Shown here: piece by piece, positions 35,871-45,513 of the stretch
How the letters are laid out: the number at the start of each line of letters is the position of its first letter
Numbering within the stretch: position 1 is the first letter of the stretch
DNA from: Streptomyces sp. NBC_00344
GTDB lineage: Bacteria > Actinomycetota > Actinomycetes > Streptomycetales > Streptomycetaceae
Length of the DNA stretch: 64,000 nt
Direction: 5' to 3'
NCBI RefSeq assembly: GCF_036088315.1
Contig: NZ_CP107996.1
Location: 2,066,501 to 2,130,500, forward strand
Position numbers and translations under genes: made by a program
Notes under the pieces: model-generated
What the model was told of the DNA's origin: nothing
Database searches by the model: none
The model's input: only the letters and a program-made list of their open reading frames with translations

Positions 35871-37751
35871 TCACCCCACCGGCCCCGGAGGCCGGGGCCC
35901 CGGCGTGGTGCCGCGGTCCAGAGATGTCGTGCCGCGGTCCGCAGCGGTGGGACCGGCGCCGCCGTCCGGCACGACGGGCCCGCTCAGGGCGATGCCTGCC
36001 TCACCGGACACGGCCGCCAGCTCGGAGCCGAGCGACTCCGGAGAGCCCACCGGAAGCCTCCGGCCGATCCGCCCGGTCACCAGGGAGGACAGTGCGGCAA
36101 CGACACACGCCGCGGCGGCGAACCAGAAGGCGATGACCAGACCCTGGTGGAACGGTCCCGAGATCAGGTGCGGGAAGAACTGCTTGCCGGTGATGTGCGA
36201 GCCGCCGTCTGGCAGCTCGGACAGATGACCGTCCAACAGCTGCCGGAACGGGTTGTAGCCCAGGAATGCCGCGAACAGCACTGCGATGGGAGGGAGTTGG
36301 GAAACCTGGGACGCTTCGCCCTCGGGAACGCCCTGGGCCACCAGACCGTCGTGCATCACACCCGGCAGGGAGTGCGAGAGGCCGGCGATCATCAGGCTGA
36401 AGAAGATGCCGATCGACAGCACCATGGCGGAGTTCTGGAACGTGGCCGTCATCCCGGCGCCCGCGCCGCGTGAGTTCGCGGGGACGGCGTTCATGATCTC
36501 GGCCCGGTTGGGCGAGGCGAAGAGCCCGGAGCCGAGGCCGTTGACGAACAGCAGCACCGCGAATATCCCGTAGCCGAAGTCGACCGGCAGTGACATCAGC
36601 GCCACGAAGCTCGCGCCGGTGACCAGTGCGCCGCCGACCGTGAACGGACGGGCGCCCAGCCGGTCCGAAATCCAGCCGGACAGCGGGGCCGAGAGCAGAA
36701 AGCCGATCGTCAGCGGGATCATGTAGATACCCGCCCACAGCGGAGTCTGCTCGAAGCTGTAGCCGTGCAGTGGCAGCCAGATCCCCTGCAGCCAGATGAT
36801 CAGCATGAACTGCAGACCGCCGCGCCCCAGGGCGGTCAGCAGGCTGGCCAGGTTGCCCGCGGTGAATGCGCGCAGCCGGAAGAGCGAGAGGCGGAACAGC
36901 GGTTCCGCCACCTTGAGTTCGATCCACACGAAGGCACCGAGCACCACCACACCGCCGATCAGGGCGGTCAGCACCCAGGGATTCATCCAGCCCATCATGC
37001 TGGAGCCGTAGGGCTGGATGCCGTAGGTGATGCCGACCAGGACGGAGATCAGGCCGACGGCGAAAGTGATGTTTCCCCACCAGTCCATCCGCGCCCTTGC
37101 CCGCACCCCGGTGTCGTGCAGCTTGACGTAGGCCCAGATGGTCCCGAAGACACCGAAGGGCACCGAGACCAGAAAGATCATCTTCCAGTTCACCGGAGCG
37201 AGTACTCCGCCGAGTATCAGCCCGAGGAACGAACCGGCAATGGCTGCGATGGAGTTGATGCCGAGCGCGGTGCCGCGCTGGTTCGCCGGGAACGCGTCGG
37301 TGAGGATGGCCGTGGAGTTGGCGAAGAGCAGTGCGCCGCCGACTCCCTGGACGATGCGCCAGCCGATCAGCCAGAGGGCGCCCGCACTTCCGTCGAGCCA
37401 GGTCAGCGAGAGCATGACCGAGCAGAACGTGAAGGCCGCGAATCCCAGGTTGTACATCCGCACCCGGCCGAACATGTCGCCGAGCCTTCCGAAGGTCACC
37501 ACCAGCACCGCGGTGACCACCATGAAGCCCATCAGCATCCACAGCAGATAGCTGGTGTTGGCGGAGTCCAGCGGGTCCAGGTGGATTCCGCGGAAGATGT
37601 CAGGGAGGGCGATCAGCACGATCGACTGATTGATCATCACCATCAGCACACCGAGGGTGGTGTTCGACAGCGCGATCCACTTGTAGTGCTCCCCCGGCCC
37701 CCCGGAAGAAGCCGTCGGCTCTCCTGCCGTTCGGCGGTCGATGCCTGCCAT
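35871..37751 (-). CDS. MFS drug-efflux transporter (DHA2/EmrB-QacA type)
   Basis: This 14-helix-type major facilitator exports small molecules by proton antiport. I choose the ATG at 37751 (MAGIDRRTAGEP), with GGGGAG upstream, giving 626 residues. Motifs include MVMINQSIVLIALPDI in helix 1, GRLGDMFGRVRMY (motif A) and GWRIVQGVGGALLFANS. The C-terminal tail after about 560 is Gly/Pro-rich and probably disordered. An imperfect palindrome lies about 64 bases upstream. The substrate is unknown. Confidence 0.88.
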   Translation of the reverse strand: MAGIDRRTAGEPTASSGGPGEHYKWIALSNTTLGVLMVMINQSIVLIALPDIFRGIHLDPLDSANTSYLLWMLMGFMVVTAVLVVTFGRLGDMFGRVRMYNLGFAAFTFCSVMLSLTWLDGSAGALWLIGWRIVQGVGGALLFANSTAILTDAFPANQRGTALGINSIAAIAGSFLGLILGGVLAPVNWKMIFLVSVPFGVFGTIWAYVKLHDTGVRARARMDWWGNITFAVGLISVLVGITYGIQPYGSSMMGWMNPWVLTALIGGVVVLGAFVWIELKVAEPLFRLSLFRLRAFTAGNLASLLTALGRGGLQFMLIIWLQGIWLPLHGYSFEQTPLWAGIYMIPLTIGFLLSAPLSGWISDRLGARPFTVGGALVTGASFVALMSLPVDFGYGIFAVLLFVNGLGSGLFASPNRAEIMNAVPANSRGAGAGMTATFQNSAMVLSIGIFFSLMIAGLSHSLPGVMHDGLVAQGVPEGEASQVSQLPPIAVLFAAFLGYNPFRQLLDGHLSELPDGGSHITGKQFFPHLISGPFHQGLVIAFWFAAAACVVAALSSLVTGRIGRRLPVGSPESLGSELAAVSGEAGIALSGPVVPDGGAGPTAADRGTTSLDRGTTPGPRPPGPVG

Positions 37752-38274
37752 GCACACTCCCCTTCGCATGCGCCCTGACCGCCGGCCACCACGGACACGG
37801 GTCGTTAGTTGACGCAAGCAATCTATCGCTTGTAGACGGCATCCACATTTCCCGCGGCCGCGGGGGCGATCGGGGCAGGACACCCCCGCCCCATCCCCCT
37901 CGCCCGCGATCCGGCACGGAATGAGCATCCGACGCCGCGCCCACCGACGGAACACCGACGCCAGAGGGGCCCGGGCGCACGGCCCGCGCGGCCCGGGGAC
38001 CGGCGAACGGAACCGCGCGCCGCGCGAACCTGTGAACGATATGTGACGCACGCCACACACGAGCCCCGCAACCCCACAAGGGCCCCAGCACCGCCACGAC
38101 CGGAAGCCGGCCCCACCACCCCGCCCCGCCGTGCAACTTCCTGCAGCGCGGGAGGACTTCGCGTCCAACACGTTGACATGCGCACAGGGCCGGGTCACTC
38201 TCCTGGGAGAGCGCTCTCCGATCCGGCTCCGGGGAGCCGGCCTCCCGCCATTCCCTCTTCCGCAAGGAGAGTAA
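37752..38274. other. divergent intergenic region between MFS and glycoside hydrolase genes
   Basis: This 523-base region has no supportable gene. It contains the 18-nt imperfect palindrome at 37815-37832 near the MFS start and the GCAAGGAGA ribosome site of the hydrolase. The middle is GC-rich without clear signals. Confidence 0.5.
37815..37832 (-). promoter_or_regulatory. imperfect palindrome, candidate operator of the MFS gene
   Basis: CAAGCAATCTATCGCTTG has 5-nt perfect arms (CAAGC/GCTTG) and further symmetry inside. On the minus strand it covers TAGATT, a fair -10 box. TetR- and MarR-family repressors often bind such sites. No regulator gene is adjacent. Confidence 0.4.
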
Positions 38275-40449
38275 GTGCCCAGACCCCACGCAGCCATGCC
38301 CACGCGACCACGCTCCGGCATGCTGCTGCTCGCCCTCTTCGCCCTGCTCGCCTCGTCGCTCACGTTCTTCGCGGCGCCCCGCGCGGCAGCCGCCGACATC
38401 CTGCTCTCCCAGGGGAAACCGGCCACCTCCTCCTCCAACGAGGGAGACGGTCTCGCCGCATCCGCCGCCGTCGACGGGAACCTCACCGGGACCCGCTGGG
38501 CCAGTCAGTGGAGCGACCCCCAGTGGCTCCAGGTGGACCTCGGCAAGACCTACAACCTCAGCCGTGCGGTGCTCACCTGGGAGTCGGCCTACGGCAAGGC
38601 GTACCAGATCCAGGCGTCCGCGAACGGCACCGACTGGAAGACCCTGACCACGGTCACCGACGGGGACGGCGGTACCGACGACCTGGCGCTCTCGGGCACC
38701 GGACGCTATGTGCGGATGTACGGGACCGCCCGCCCGGGCGGCTACGGGTACTCCCTCTGGGAGTTCCAGGTCTACGGCTCGTCCGACACCACCACACCGC
38801 CGGCCGGCGGCGCCGTGAAGGTGACCGGGACGCAGGGCAACTGGCAGCTCCAGGTGGGTGGCCAGCCCTACACCGTCAAGGGCCTGACCTGGGGTCCCTC
38901 GGTCGCCGACGCACCCAAGTACATGCCCGACGTGAAGTCGATGGGCGCCAACACCATCCGCACCTGGGGCACCGACGGATCGACCAAACCGCTGCTCGAC
39001 TCCGCAGCGGCCAACGGGGTCCGGGTGATCAACGGCTTCTGGCTGCAGCCCGGCGGCGGTCCGGGCGCCGGCGGTTGCGTCAACTACGTCACCGACACGA
39101 CCTACAAGAACAACTCGATCACCGAGTTCGCGAAGTGGGTCGAGGCCTACAAGAGCCACCCGGCGACCCTGATGTGGAACGTGGGCAACGAGTCGGTGCT
39201 CGGACTGCAGAACTGCTACAGCGGAACCGAGCTGGAGAACCAGCGCAACGCCTACACCTCCTTCGTCAATGATGTGGCGAAGAAGATCCACTCGATCGAC
39301 CCCGACCACCCGGTGACCTCCACCGACGCCTGGACGGGCGCCTGGCCGTACTACAAGCGCAACGCTCCGGACCTCGACCTGTACTCGGTCAACTCGTACA
39401 ACCAGGTCTGCGGCGTCAGGGCGGACTGGGAAGCCGGCGGCTACACCAAGCCGTACATCGTCACGGAGACCGGCCCGGCCGGTGAGTGGGAGGTACCCAA
39501 CGACGTCAACGGAATCCCGGACGAGCCCACCGACGTGCAGAAGGCGGCCGGCTACACCAAGGCCTGGAACTGCATCACCGGGCACAAGGGGGTGGCCCTC
39601 GGTGCGACGCTCTTCCACTACGGCACCGAGCACGACTTCGGCGGTGTCTGGTTCAACCTGATCTCCGGCGATCTGAAGCGGCTCTCCTACTACGCCGTGA
39701 AGCAGGCCTACGCGGGGTCGACCGCCGGGGACAACACCCCGCCGGTGATCTCCAACATGACGGTCTCGGGGGCCACTTCGGCTCAGTCCGGCAAGGAGTT
39801 CAGCGTTCACGCTGACGTCCGCGACCCGGACAACGACCCGATCACATACAAGATCTTCCTCAGCGGCAACTACGCCACGGGCGACAAGGGTCTGGTCGAG
39901 GCCAAGTGGCGCTCCACCGGCAACGGCACCTTCGCCGTCACCGCGCCGGACAAACTGGGTGTCTGGAAGGTCTACATCCAGGCCGAGGACGGGCACGGCA
40001 ACGCCGGTATCGAGACCAAGTCGGTGAAGGTCGTCCCGCCGGCGGCGTCCGGAACCAATGTGGCACTGGGCAGGCCGACCACCGCGTCCTCCTACCAGAC
40101 CGACCCGACCGGTGGCTGCCCGTGCACCGCGGCGATGGCCACGGACGGGAAGAACGACACCCGCTGGGCCAGCGACTGGAGCGACCCGCAGTCGATCCAG
40201 GTCGACCTCGGCTCGCAGAAGGCCATCCACCAGATCCAGTTGATCTGGGACCCCGCGTACGGCAAGTCGTACGAGGTCCAGGTGTCGGACGACGGGACCA
40301 ACTGGCGTTCCGTCTACTCCACCACCAGCGGAAACGGTGATGTCGACTCCATCGACGTCAGCGCCACCGCCCGCTACGTCAAGCTGAACCTGACGGCGCG
40401 CGGCACCGCCTGGGGGTACTCGCTCTACGAGTTCGGCGTCTACAGCTGA
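38275..40449 (+). CDS. secreted glycoside hydrolase with two discoidin (F5/8 C) domains
   Basis: This exported enzyme of 724 residues has a GTG start with AAGGAGA upstream. A signal peptide (about 1-40, ending PRAAAAD) precedes a discoidin/CBM32-like domain (about 43-167). A TIM-barrel hydrolase of the GH2/clan A kind follows (about 180-480), then a beta-sandwich (about 485-590) and a second discoidin domain (about 597-724). The likely acid/base is Glu306 in WNVGNES and the likely nucleophile is Glu398 in IVTETGP. The two discoidin domains share blocks such as TRWAS(Q/D)WSDPQ. The polysaccharide substrate cannot be told. Confidence 0.85.
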   Translation: MPRPHAAMPTRPRSGMLLLALFALLASSLTFFAAPRAAAADILLSQGKPATSSSNEGDGLAASAAVDGNLTGTRWASQWSDPQWLQVDLGKTYNLSRAVLTWESAYGKAYQIQASANGTDWKTLTTVTDGDGGTDDLALSGTGRYVRMYGTARPGGYGYSLWEFQVYGSSDTTTPPAGGAVKVTGTQGNWQLQVGGQPYTVKGLTWGPSVADAPKYMPDVKSMGANTIRTWGTDGSTKPLLDSAAANGVRVINGFWLQPGGGPGAGGCVNYVTDTTYKNNSITEFAKWVEAYKSHPATLMWNVGNESVLGLQNCYSGTELENQRNAYTSFVNDVAKKIHSIDPDHPVTSTDAWTGAWPYYKRNAPDLDLYSVNSYNQVCGVRADWEAGGYTKPYIVTETGPAGEWEVPNDVNGIPDEPTDVQKAAGYTKAWNCITGHKGVALGATLFHYGTEHDFGGVWFNLISGDLKRLSYYAVKQAYAGSTAGDNTPPVISNMTVSGATSAQSGKEFSVHADVRDPDNDPITYKIFLSGNYATGDKGLVEAKWRSTGNGTFAVTAPDKLGVWKVYIQAEDGHGNAGIETKSVKVVPPAASGTNVALGRPTTASSYQTDPTGGCPCTAAMATDGKNDTRWASDWSDPQSIQVDLGSQKAIHQIQLIWDPAYGKSYEVQVSDDGTNWRSVYSTTSGNGDVDSIDVSATARYVKLNLTARGTAWGYSLYEFGVYS

Positions 40450-40476
40450 GCATCGCTCTCCCCGCAGGGAACACCT

Positions 40477-40508
40477 GTGGCCGTCCTGCCCAAGGGCAGG
40501 GCGGCCAC
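40477..40508. terminator. bidirectional terminator between convergent genes
   Basis: GTGGCCG-T-CCTGCCC pairs with GGGCAGG-G-CGGCCAC around a 2-nt loop, 28 bases after the hydrolase stop codon. Confidence 0.8.
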
Positions 40509-40535
40509 GGATTCGCGTCCTGCCGTCGCCGCGGC

Positions 40536-41261
40536 TCAGACCGCGGCGGCACGCCCGGGAACGCCGGCCGGTGCGGACTCAGCGGACTCGAAGGTGCTGC
40601 CCGGTGCGGAATCAGGGGCGCCGGCCGCATCGGCCGCCACCAGTTGCTGGATGGGGCGGGCCGCGACCGCGCCGCCCACCACCACGGCGGCGGCCACGAA
40701 GACCCCCATGATCACGTTGCCGAACCAGACCATGGTGTCGACCGGGACGCTGTAGACAGCGATCACCCTGGTCACACACTCGGCCAGCAGGGCGGTTCCC
40801 CAGATCAGCGAGAACGCCTTCTCGGCGCGCCGGAAGCGGGCGGAGGCCACCGAGAGCCGGTCCCAGGCCGCCGTCCTGGCCGGCTCGCCCTTGGTGATCC
40901 ACGGCTTGAGGCCCGCGGACATCAGCGGCCGTCCGAAGAGCAGAGCGACCAGTACACCGATCCCCACCGTGCTGCTGACGGCGCTGTCCTTCACCAGCAT
41001 CAGCCTGGCGTCCCCGGTGACCACGCTCAGTGCGAGACCGACGACGTTGACGACCAGGATCAGTGCGGCGAGCGCGTTGACCGTGCGCTCCCCCACGGCG
41101 GCCCACACCGTACGAACGGCCGGCAGGACACTGCTCAGGCCGAGGGCAGCGACGGTGCCCACCCCCTCGTACCTGAGGCAGTAGTACGCGGCCATCGGGA
41201 CCGCGACGTCGACGATGATCGGGCTGAGGCTCTTCTTCCGGTGCTCCGTCGCTGTTTTCAT
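40536..41261 (-). CDS. VC0807-family membrane protein
   Basis: This 241-residue integral membrane protein has about six helices. It has features of a family annotated only as VC0807-like: VDVAVPMAAYYCLRYEGVGTVAALGLSSVLPAVRTVW near the N terminus and SVSSTVGIGVLVALLFGRPLM-like sequence in the middle. The last 40 residues are an Ala/Pro-rich tail. No function is known. It is divergent from ku. Confidence 0.75.
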   Translation of the reverse strand: MKTATEHRKKSLSPIIVDVAVPMAAYYCLRYEGVGTVAALGLSSVLPAVRTVWAAVGERTVNALAALILVVNVVGLALSVVTGDARLMLVKDSAVSSTVGIGVLVALLFGRPLMSAGLKPWITKGEPARTAAWDRLSVASARFRRAEKAFSLIWGTALLAECVTRVIAVYSVPVDTMVWFGNVIMGVFVAAAVVVGGAVAARPIQQLVAADAAGAPDSAPGSTFESAESAPAGVPGRAAAV

Positions 41262-41424
41262 ACGTACAGCTTCGCGAAACGCCCCCGGGCGGCGTCAGAT
41301 GCAGCTGTCCCCTGCTCGCCGGGACATTTGTCATGCCGCGCGGGCGCGGTCACCCCAATGGTCCGCCGAGTGTCGCGGTGCCCTGCTCCGGCATAGCCTG
41401 AAGAACCCGGGAGAGGAGCGCGTC

Positions 41425-42483
41425 ATGAGAGCGACCTGGAAGGGAGCCATCTCGTTCGGGCTGGTCACGATTCCGGTCCAGCTCTTCACCGCTGCCGAGG
41501 AACATGACGTGCCGCTCCACCAGGTGCACGAGGCGGATGGCTCCCGGGTGCGGATGCGGCGCTTCTGCGAGGCGGAGGACAAGGAGATCCCGTACGCGGA
41601 GATCGCCAAGGGGTACGAGGCCCCCGACGGCAGCATGATCACGCTCACCGGTGAGGACCTCGCCGACCTGCCGCTGCCCAGCAAGAAGGTGATCGACGTG
41701 CTGGCCTTCGTGGACGCCGACACCATCGATCCGCTGATGTTCTCCAAGGCCTACTACGTCGGCACCTCCGACCGTTCGGCCGGCAAGCCGTATGCCCTGC
41801 TGAGAGACGCGCTGACGGAGACGGGACAGATCGCGGTGACCAAGATCGCCCTGCGGTCCCGGGAGTCCCTCGCGGTGCTCCGGGTCCACGAGGACACTCT
41901 GGTGTTGCAGACCTGCCTCTGGCCCGACGAGGTACGGCCCGCGGCCGGCGTCGCCCCCGAGGGGGATGTCACGGTGCGGCCCCAGGAGCTCAAGATGGCC
42001 AGGTCGCTGATGGAGACACTTTCGGAGGACTTCGACCTCTCGGCGCTGCACGACGAATACCAGGAAGCTCTGCAACAGGTCATCGAGGCACGGTTGCAAG
42101 GGGTCGAGCCGCCGCACGAGCAGGCGGCCGCCGCATCCGACGGCACGGTCATCGACCTCATGGCCGCACTGGAGAGCAGCGTCCGGGCGGCGAAGGGATC
42201 ACGCGGCGACGACTCCGGCGCGGAGGACGGCGAAGGGGGCAAGCACGCCGAGGTCCGGACGCTGCCCGATCGCAAGGGCGCCAAGAAGACAGCGGCGCGG
42301 AAGAAGGCAGCCCCGGCGCGCAGGGGCACCGGATCCGCGCCGAAGAAGAGCGCCGGCTCCGCGTCGACGGCCGCCAAGAGCGGCGGTGGCAAGAAGAAGA
42401 CGGCGGCCGGCACCAAGAAGACCGCGGCGAAGACGGCTGCCAAGAGCCCGGCGAAGAAGACGTCCAAGCGGGCATCCGCCTGA
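41425..42483 (+). CDS. ku: Ku protein for non-homologous end joining
   Basis: Bacterial Ku forms a homodimeric ring on DNA ends and recruits LigD. The ATG at 41425 has GAGGAG 6 nt upstream and gives 352 residues. The family start MRATWKGAISFGLVTIPVQL and the core (YYVGTSDRSAGKPYALLRDALTETG) are clear. The core ends by about residue 260. From about 285 to 352 runs a Lys/Ala-rich tail (AKKTAARKKAAP, KTSKRASA), an extended basic C terminus of the kind that adds DNA binding. A LigD-polymerase gene follows. Confidence 0.95.
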   Translation: MRATWKGAISFGLVTIPVQLFTAAEEHDVPLHQVHEADGSRVRMRRFCEAEDKEIPYAEIAKGYEAPDGSMITLTGEDLADLPLPSKKVIDVLAFVDADTIDPLMFSKAYYVGTSDRSAGKPYALLRDALTETGQIAVTKIALRSRESLAVLRVHEDTLVLQTCLWPDEVRPAAGVAPEGDVTVRPQELKMARSLMETLSEDFDLSALHDEYQEALQQVIEARLQGVEPPHEQAAAASDGTVIDLMAALESSVRAAKGSRGDDSGAEDGEGGKHAEVRTLPDRKGAKKTAARKKAAPARRGTGSAPKKSAGSASTAAKSGGGKKKTAAGTKKTAAKTAAKSPAKKTSKRASA

Positions 42484-42526
42484 ACGGACCCGTCCGTTTC
42501 AGGTCATTTCATGTCATTCTCTCTTT

Positions 42527-43417
42527 ATGTCGCCTATCACCGATGTGGAGGGGCGGCGCCTTCCCCTCACCCGGCTCGACAAGGTGCTCTACCCGTCGAC
42601 GGGCACCACCAAGGGCGAGATCCTGCACTACTGCGCTGGGGTCGCGGGCGCCCTTCTCGCGCATCTGCACAACCGGCCGGTGTCCTTTCTGCGGTACCCG
42701 GACGGCCCCGAGGGGCAGCGGTTCTTCACCAAGAACGTGCCGCCGGGGGCACCCGACTGGGTGCAGACCGCTGAGGTACCCCGCTCCCGGGAGAAGTCCG
42801 CGCACCAGGTGCTGGTGCAGGACCTGCCGACCCTGATGTGGGCGGCCAATCTGGTGGTCGAGTTCCATACGCCCCAGTGGCAGGCGCAGGAGCCGGGGCG
42901 TGCCGACCGGCTGGTCTTCGACCTGGATCCCGGCAGCCCGGCCACCGTCGTGGAGTGCTGCGCGGTGGCGCTCTGGCTGCGTGACCGGCTGGCGGACGAC
43001 GGGCTGCCCGCCTTCGCGAAGACCTCCGGGTCCAAGGGACTGCATCTGCTGGTCCCGCTGGAACCGGCCCCGTCCGACGAGGTCTCCGCGTACGCGAAGG
43101 GCCTTGCCGTCGAGGCCGAGGCGGCCATGCCGGAACTCGCACTGCACCGGATGGCCCGGGCGCTGCGCCCCGGCAAGGTCTTCGTCGATCACAGCCAGAA
43201 CTCGGCGGCGAAGACCACCGCGGCCCCCTATACCGTGCGGGCGCGTCCGGAGCCGACCGTGTCGGCCCCGGTGACCTGGGAGGAGATCGAGGGCTGCGCC
43301 GACCCCGCCGCTCTGGTCTTCCGGATCGGCGACATCGCACCCCGGCTCGAGCGGCACGGCGATCTGCTCGGCCCGCTGCTCGACCCCGGCCGGGCCTGCC
43401 CACTCCCCGGCCCCTGA
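42527..43417 (+). CDS. ligD: LigD-type polymerase/primase for end joining
   Basis: This 296-residue protein is the stand-alone primase-polymerase domain of LigD, which fills gaps and adds nucleotides at breaks. The metal-binding aspartates are in LVFDLDPG, the nucleotide-binding region includes KTSGSKGLHLLVPL, and the HSQNSAAKTTAAPYTVRARP block is typical. Ligase and nuclease domains are not fused to it. It lies 43 nt after ku; no Shine-Dalgarno is evident before the ATG at 42527. Confidence 0.92.
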   Translation: MSPITDVEGRRLPLTRLDKVLYPSTGTTKGEILHYCAGVAGALLAHLHNRPVSFLRYPDGPEGQRFFTKNVPPGAPDWVQTAEVPRSREKSAHQVLVQDLPTLMWAANLVVEFHTPQWQAQEPGRADRLVFDLDPGSPATVVECCAVALWLRDRLADDGLPAFAKTSGSKGLHLLVPLEPAPSDEVSAYAKGLAVEAEAAMPELALHRMARALRPGKVFVDHSQNSAAKTTAAPYTVRARPEPTVSAPVTWEEIEGCADPAALVFRIGDIAPRLERHGDLLGPLLDPGRACPLPGP

Positions 43418-43685
43418 CGCGGGTGGCCCATCGCGGCCCGGCGCTGCGCCGTCCCCGCCGACGCCTGATCGCCGCCGCGCCTGTCGTCCGGCTCCGAGCC
43501 GCGGCCCCGGCTGCGGCGTGCCGTCGGAGGCGGGCGCGGGATGCCGCGCTCACGCGCGCAGGCGGGCGAGGGCCGCCGGCAGCACCCTGCGGTGCGTCTC
43601 CTCGGCCGGCGGGAGACCCGGGTAGTGCCTGCCCTGCCCGGACCCGGTTACGGTGTACCGCCATGACCGGCCAGGAGGGGACAAC

Positions 43686-43997
43686 ATGATCATTTTTGGT
43701 AGCAGGGGATATATCTACCAGCTGGCGATACTCACGCTGGTGTGCGGCCACTGCGGCAATCCGTCCGCACACACGCTCCGTAAGCGCGTCACCAAGTTCA
43801 CGCTGTTCTTCGTGCCGCTCTTCCCGTTCTCCACCAAGTTCGCCACCCAGTGCACCTTCTGCGGTGTAGAGAACCGAGTGACCAAGGAGCAGGCCGAGCA
43901 GTTGCTCGCGCAGGACGCCGGGCAGCCGCACGGGCCGCAGCAGGGTTACGGACAGCCGGCGCCGCAGCAGCAGGGTCAGAACCCTTACCAGCAGTGA
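43686..43997 (+). CDS. zinc-ribbon protein
   Basis: This 103-residue protein starts at the ATG at 43686 with AGGAGG 7 nt upstream. Two cysteine pairs (C-G-H-C-G near 20 and C-T-F-C-G near 59) form a zinc ribbon split by a hydrophobic, possibly membrane-associated stretch (TKFTLFFVPLFPFSTKFATQ). A Gln/Pro/Gly-rich tail ends it. Homologues are common in actinomycetes but have no assigned role. Confidence 0.75.
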   Translation: MIIFGSRGYIYQLAILTLVCGHCGNPSAHTLRKRVTKFTLFFVPLFPFSTKFATQCTFCGVENRVTKEQAEQLLAQDAGQPHGPQQGYGQPAPQQQGQNPYQQ

Positions 43998-44005
43998 GCC
44001 CCGGG

Positions 44006-44044
44006 GGAGCGGCCCGGCATACCGTGGAGCGCCGGGGCCGCTCC
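44006..44044 (+). terminator. terminator after the zinc-ribbon gene
   Basis: GGAGCGGCCCGGC (44006-44018) pairs with GCCGGGGCCGCTCC (44031-44044) with one bulge. It lies just after the stop codon. Confidence 0.6.
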
Positions 44045-44120
44045 TCGCGGATTGCTCCCCCGGTGGTCCCCACTCAGGCGGCACAAGTGGACATTAACGG
44101 ATAAACCGCCACGGCCTTGC

Positions 44121-44126
44121 TACGTT
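44121..44126 (+). promoter_or_regulatory. leaderless -10 box of the FtsW/RodA gene
   Basis: TACGTT ends 7 nt before the ATG at 44134, with no Shine-Dalgarno. Confidence 0.5.
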
Positions 44127-44133
44127 GCCTGCC

Positions 44134-45513
44134 ATGACCGCACCGACGGTGGACGCTCCCCCGCCCGAACCATGTCTGCCGAAGCGGCGGGGCGTCGAGC
44201 TCGTCCTGCTGACCGCCGCCGTACTGATCTCCGTCTGCGGTTACGCCGCCGTCGGGCTCACCAAGGACGCTTCGGTACCGGCGGACGCGGCGAGCTACGG
44301 CGCGGGGCTCGGCCTGCTCGCGCTGCTCGCTCATCTCGCCGTCCGCGTCCGGGCACCGTACGCCGACCCGCTGCTGCTGCCGATCGCGGTGCTGCTCAAC
44401 GGCATCGGTCTGGTGCTGATCTTCCGCCTGGATCTGGAGACCCCGCACGACGCCGCCGCACCCACGCAGTTGGTCTGGTCGACCTTCGGTGTGGCGCTGT
44501 TCATCGCCGTCGTCGTCCTGCTGCGTGACCACCGGGTCCTGCGGGGTTACGGTTATCTCTCGGTGGCCGCCGCCCTCTGCCTGATGATCGTCCCGATTCT
44601 CTTTCCTGCGGTGAACGGCGCGAAGATCTGGATCCGGCTGGGCGGTCTCTCCATCCAGCCCGGTGAGTTCGCCAAAGTCCTGCTCGCGGTGTTCTTCGCC
44701 GCGTATCTCGCGGTGAACCATCACGCCCTCTCCTACACCGGGCGCAGGATCTGGGGACTTCAACTGCCGACCATGCGGGTGTTCGCGCCGATCCTGGCGA
44801 TCTGGCTGATCAGCGTCTGTGTCCTGATCCTGGAGCGCGATCTGGGCACCTCACTGCTGTTCTTCGGCCTTTTCATCATCATGCTGTACGTGGCGACGGG
44901 CCGTGGCAGCTGGATCGCGATCGGCATGGTCATGGCCGCCTTCGGGGCGTTCGCGGTGGGCAATCTCGAACCCCATGTGCGCAGCAGGGTCGACGACTGG
45001 CTGCACCCGTTCGCCTCCATCGCGGCGGGCGAAGGCGCGGGACAGATCGCCCAGTCCCTGTTCGCGTTCTCCGCCGGCGGCGTCCTCGGCACCGGCCTCG
45101 GCATGGGCCACTCCATCCTGATCGGCTTCGCCGCCAAGTCCGACTTCATCCTGGCCACGGCCGGCGAGGAACTCGGCCTGGCCGGGCTCTGCGCGCTGTT
45201 CCTGCTGTACGCGCTGATCGTGGAGCGCGGCTACCGGGCCGGGCTCGCCCTGCGGGACCCCTTCGGACGGCTGCTCGCGATCGGGCTCGCCTCGATCCTG
45301 GCCATCCAGGTGTTCGTGATCGCGGGTGGAGTCATGGGGCTGATTCCACTGACCGGTATGGCCATGCCGTTCCTCGCCCAGGGCGGCTCGTCACTGGTCA
45401 CCAACTGGGTGATCGTGGCCCTGCTGATCCGGGTCAGCGACTCCGCCCGAAGACCGCACCCCGAGGCTGTGGAGCCCGGGGTCGTCGTACCGGTCGTGGA
45501 GGCCGCGTCATGA
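44134..45513 (+). CDS. SEDS-family peptidoglycan polymerase (FtsW/RodA type)
   Basis: SEDS proteins polymerise lipid II into glycan strands and work with a paired class B PBP. The ATG at 44134 gives 459 residues with about ten membrane helices. Signatures are NGAKIWIRLGGLSIQPGEFAKVLL (near 160-183), VLILERDLGTSLLFFG (near 232-247) and the C-terminal PLTGMAMPFLAQGGSSL. The last overlaps the next gene by 4 nt (ATGA), so the SEDS/PBP pair is co-translated. In S. coelicolor this looks like the sfr-type accessory copy, not the main division ftsW. Confidence 0.92.
   Translation: MTAPTVDAPPPEPCLPKRRGVELVLLTAAVLISVCGYAAVGLTKDASVPADAASYGAGLGLLALLAHLAVRVRAPYADPLLLPIAVLLNGIGLVLIFRLDLETPHDAAAPTQLVWSTFGVALFIAVVVLLRDHRVLRGYGYLSVAAALCLMIVPILFPAVNGAKIWIRLGGLSIQPGEFAKVLLAVFFAAYLAVNHHALSYTGRRIWGLQLPTMRVFAPILAIWLISVCVLILERDLGTSLLFFGLFIIMLYVATGRGSWIAIGMVMAAFGAFAVGNLEPHVRSRVDDWLHPFASIAAGEGAGQIAQSLFAFSAGGVLGTGLGMGHSILIGFAAKSDFILATAGEELGLAGLCALFLLYALIVERGYRAGLALRDPFGRLLAIGLASILAIQVFVIAGGVMGLIPLTGMAMPFLAQGGSSLVTNWVIVALLIRVSDSARRPHPEAVEPGVVVPVVEAAS

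Noticed and set aside
37600..40230. An 876-codon minus-strand open frame across the glycoside hydrolase gene
   Set aside because: It is a GC-driven shadow. The plus-strand gene has a ribosome site, signal peptide, catalytic motifs and clear domains.
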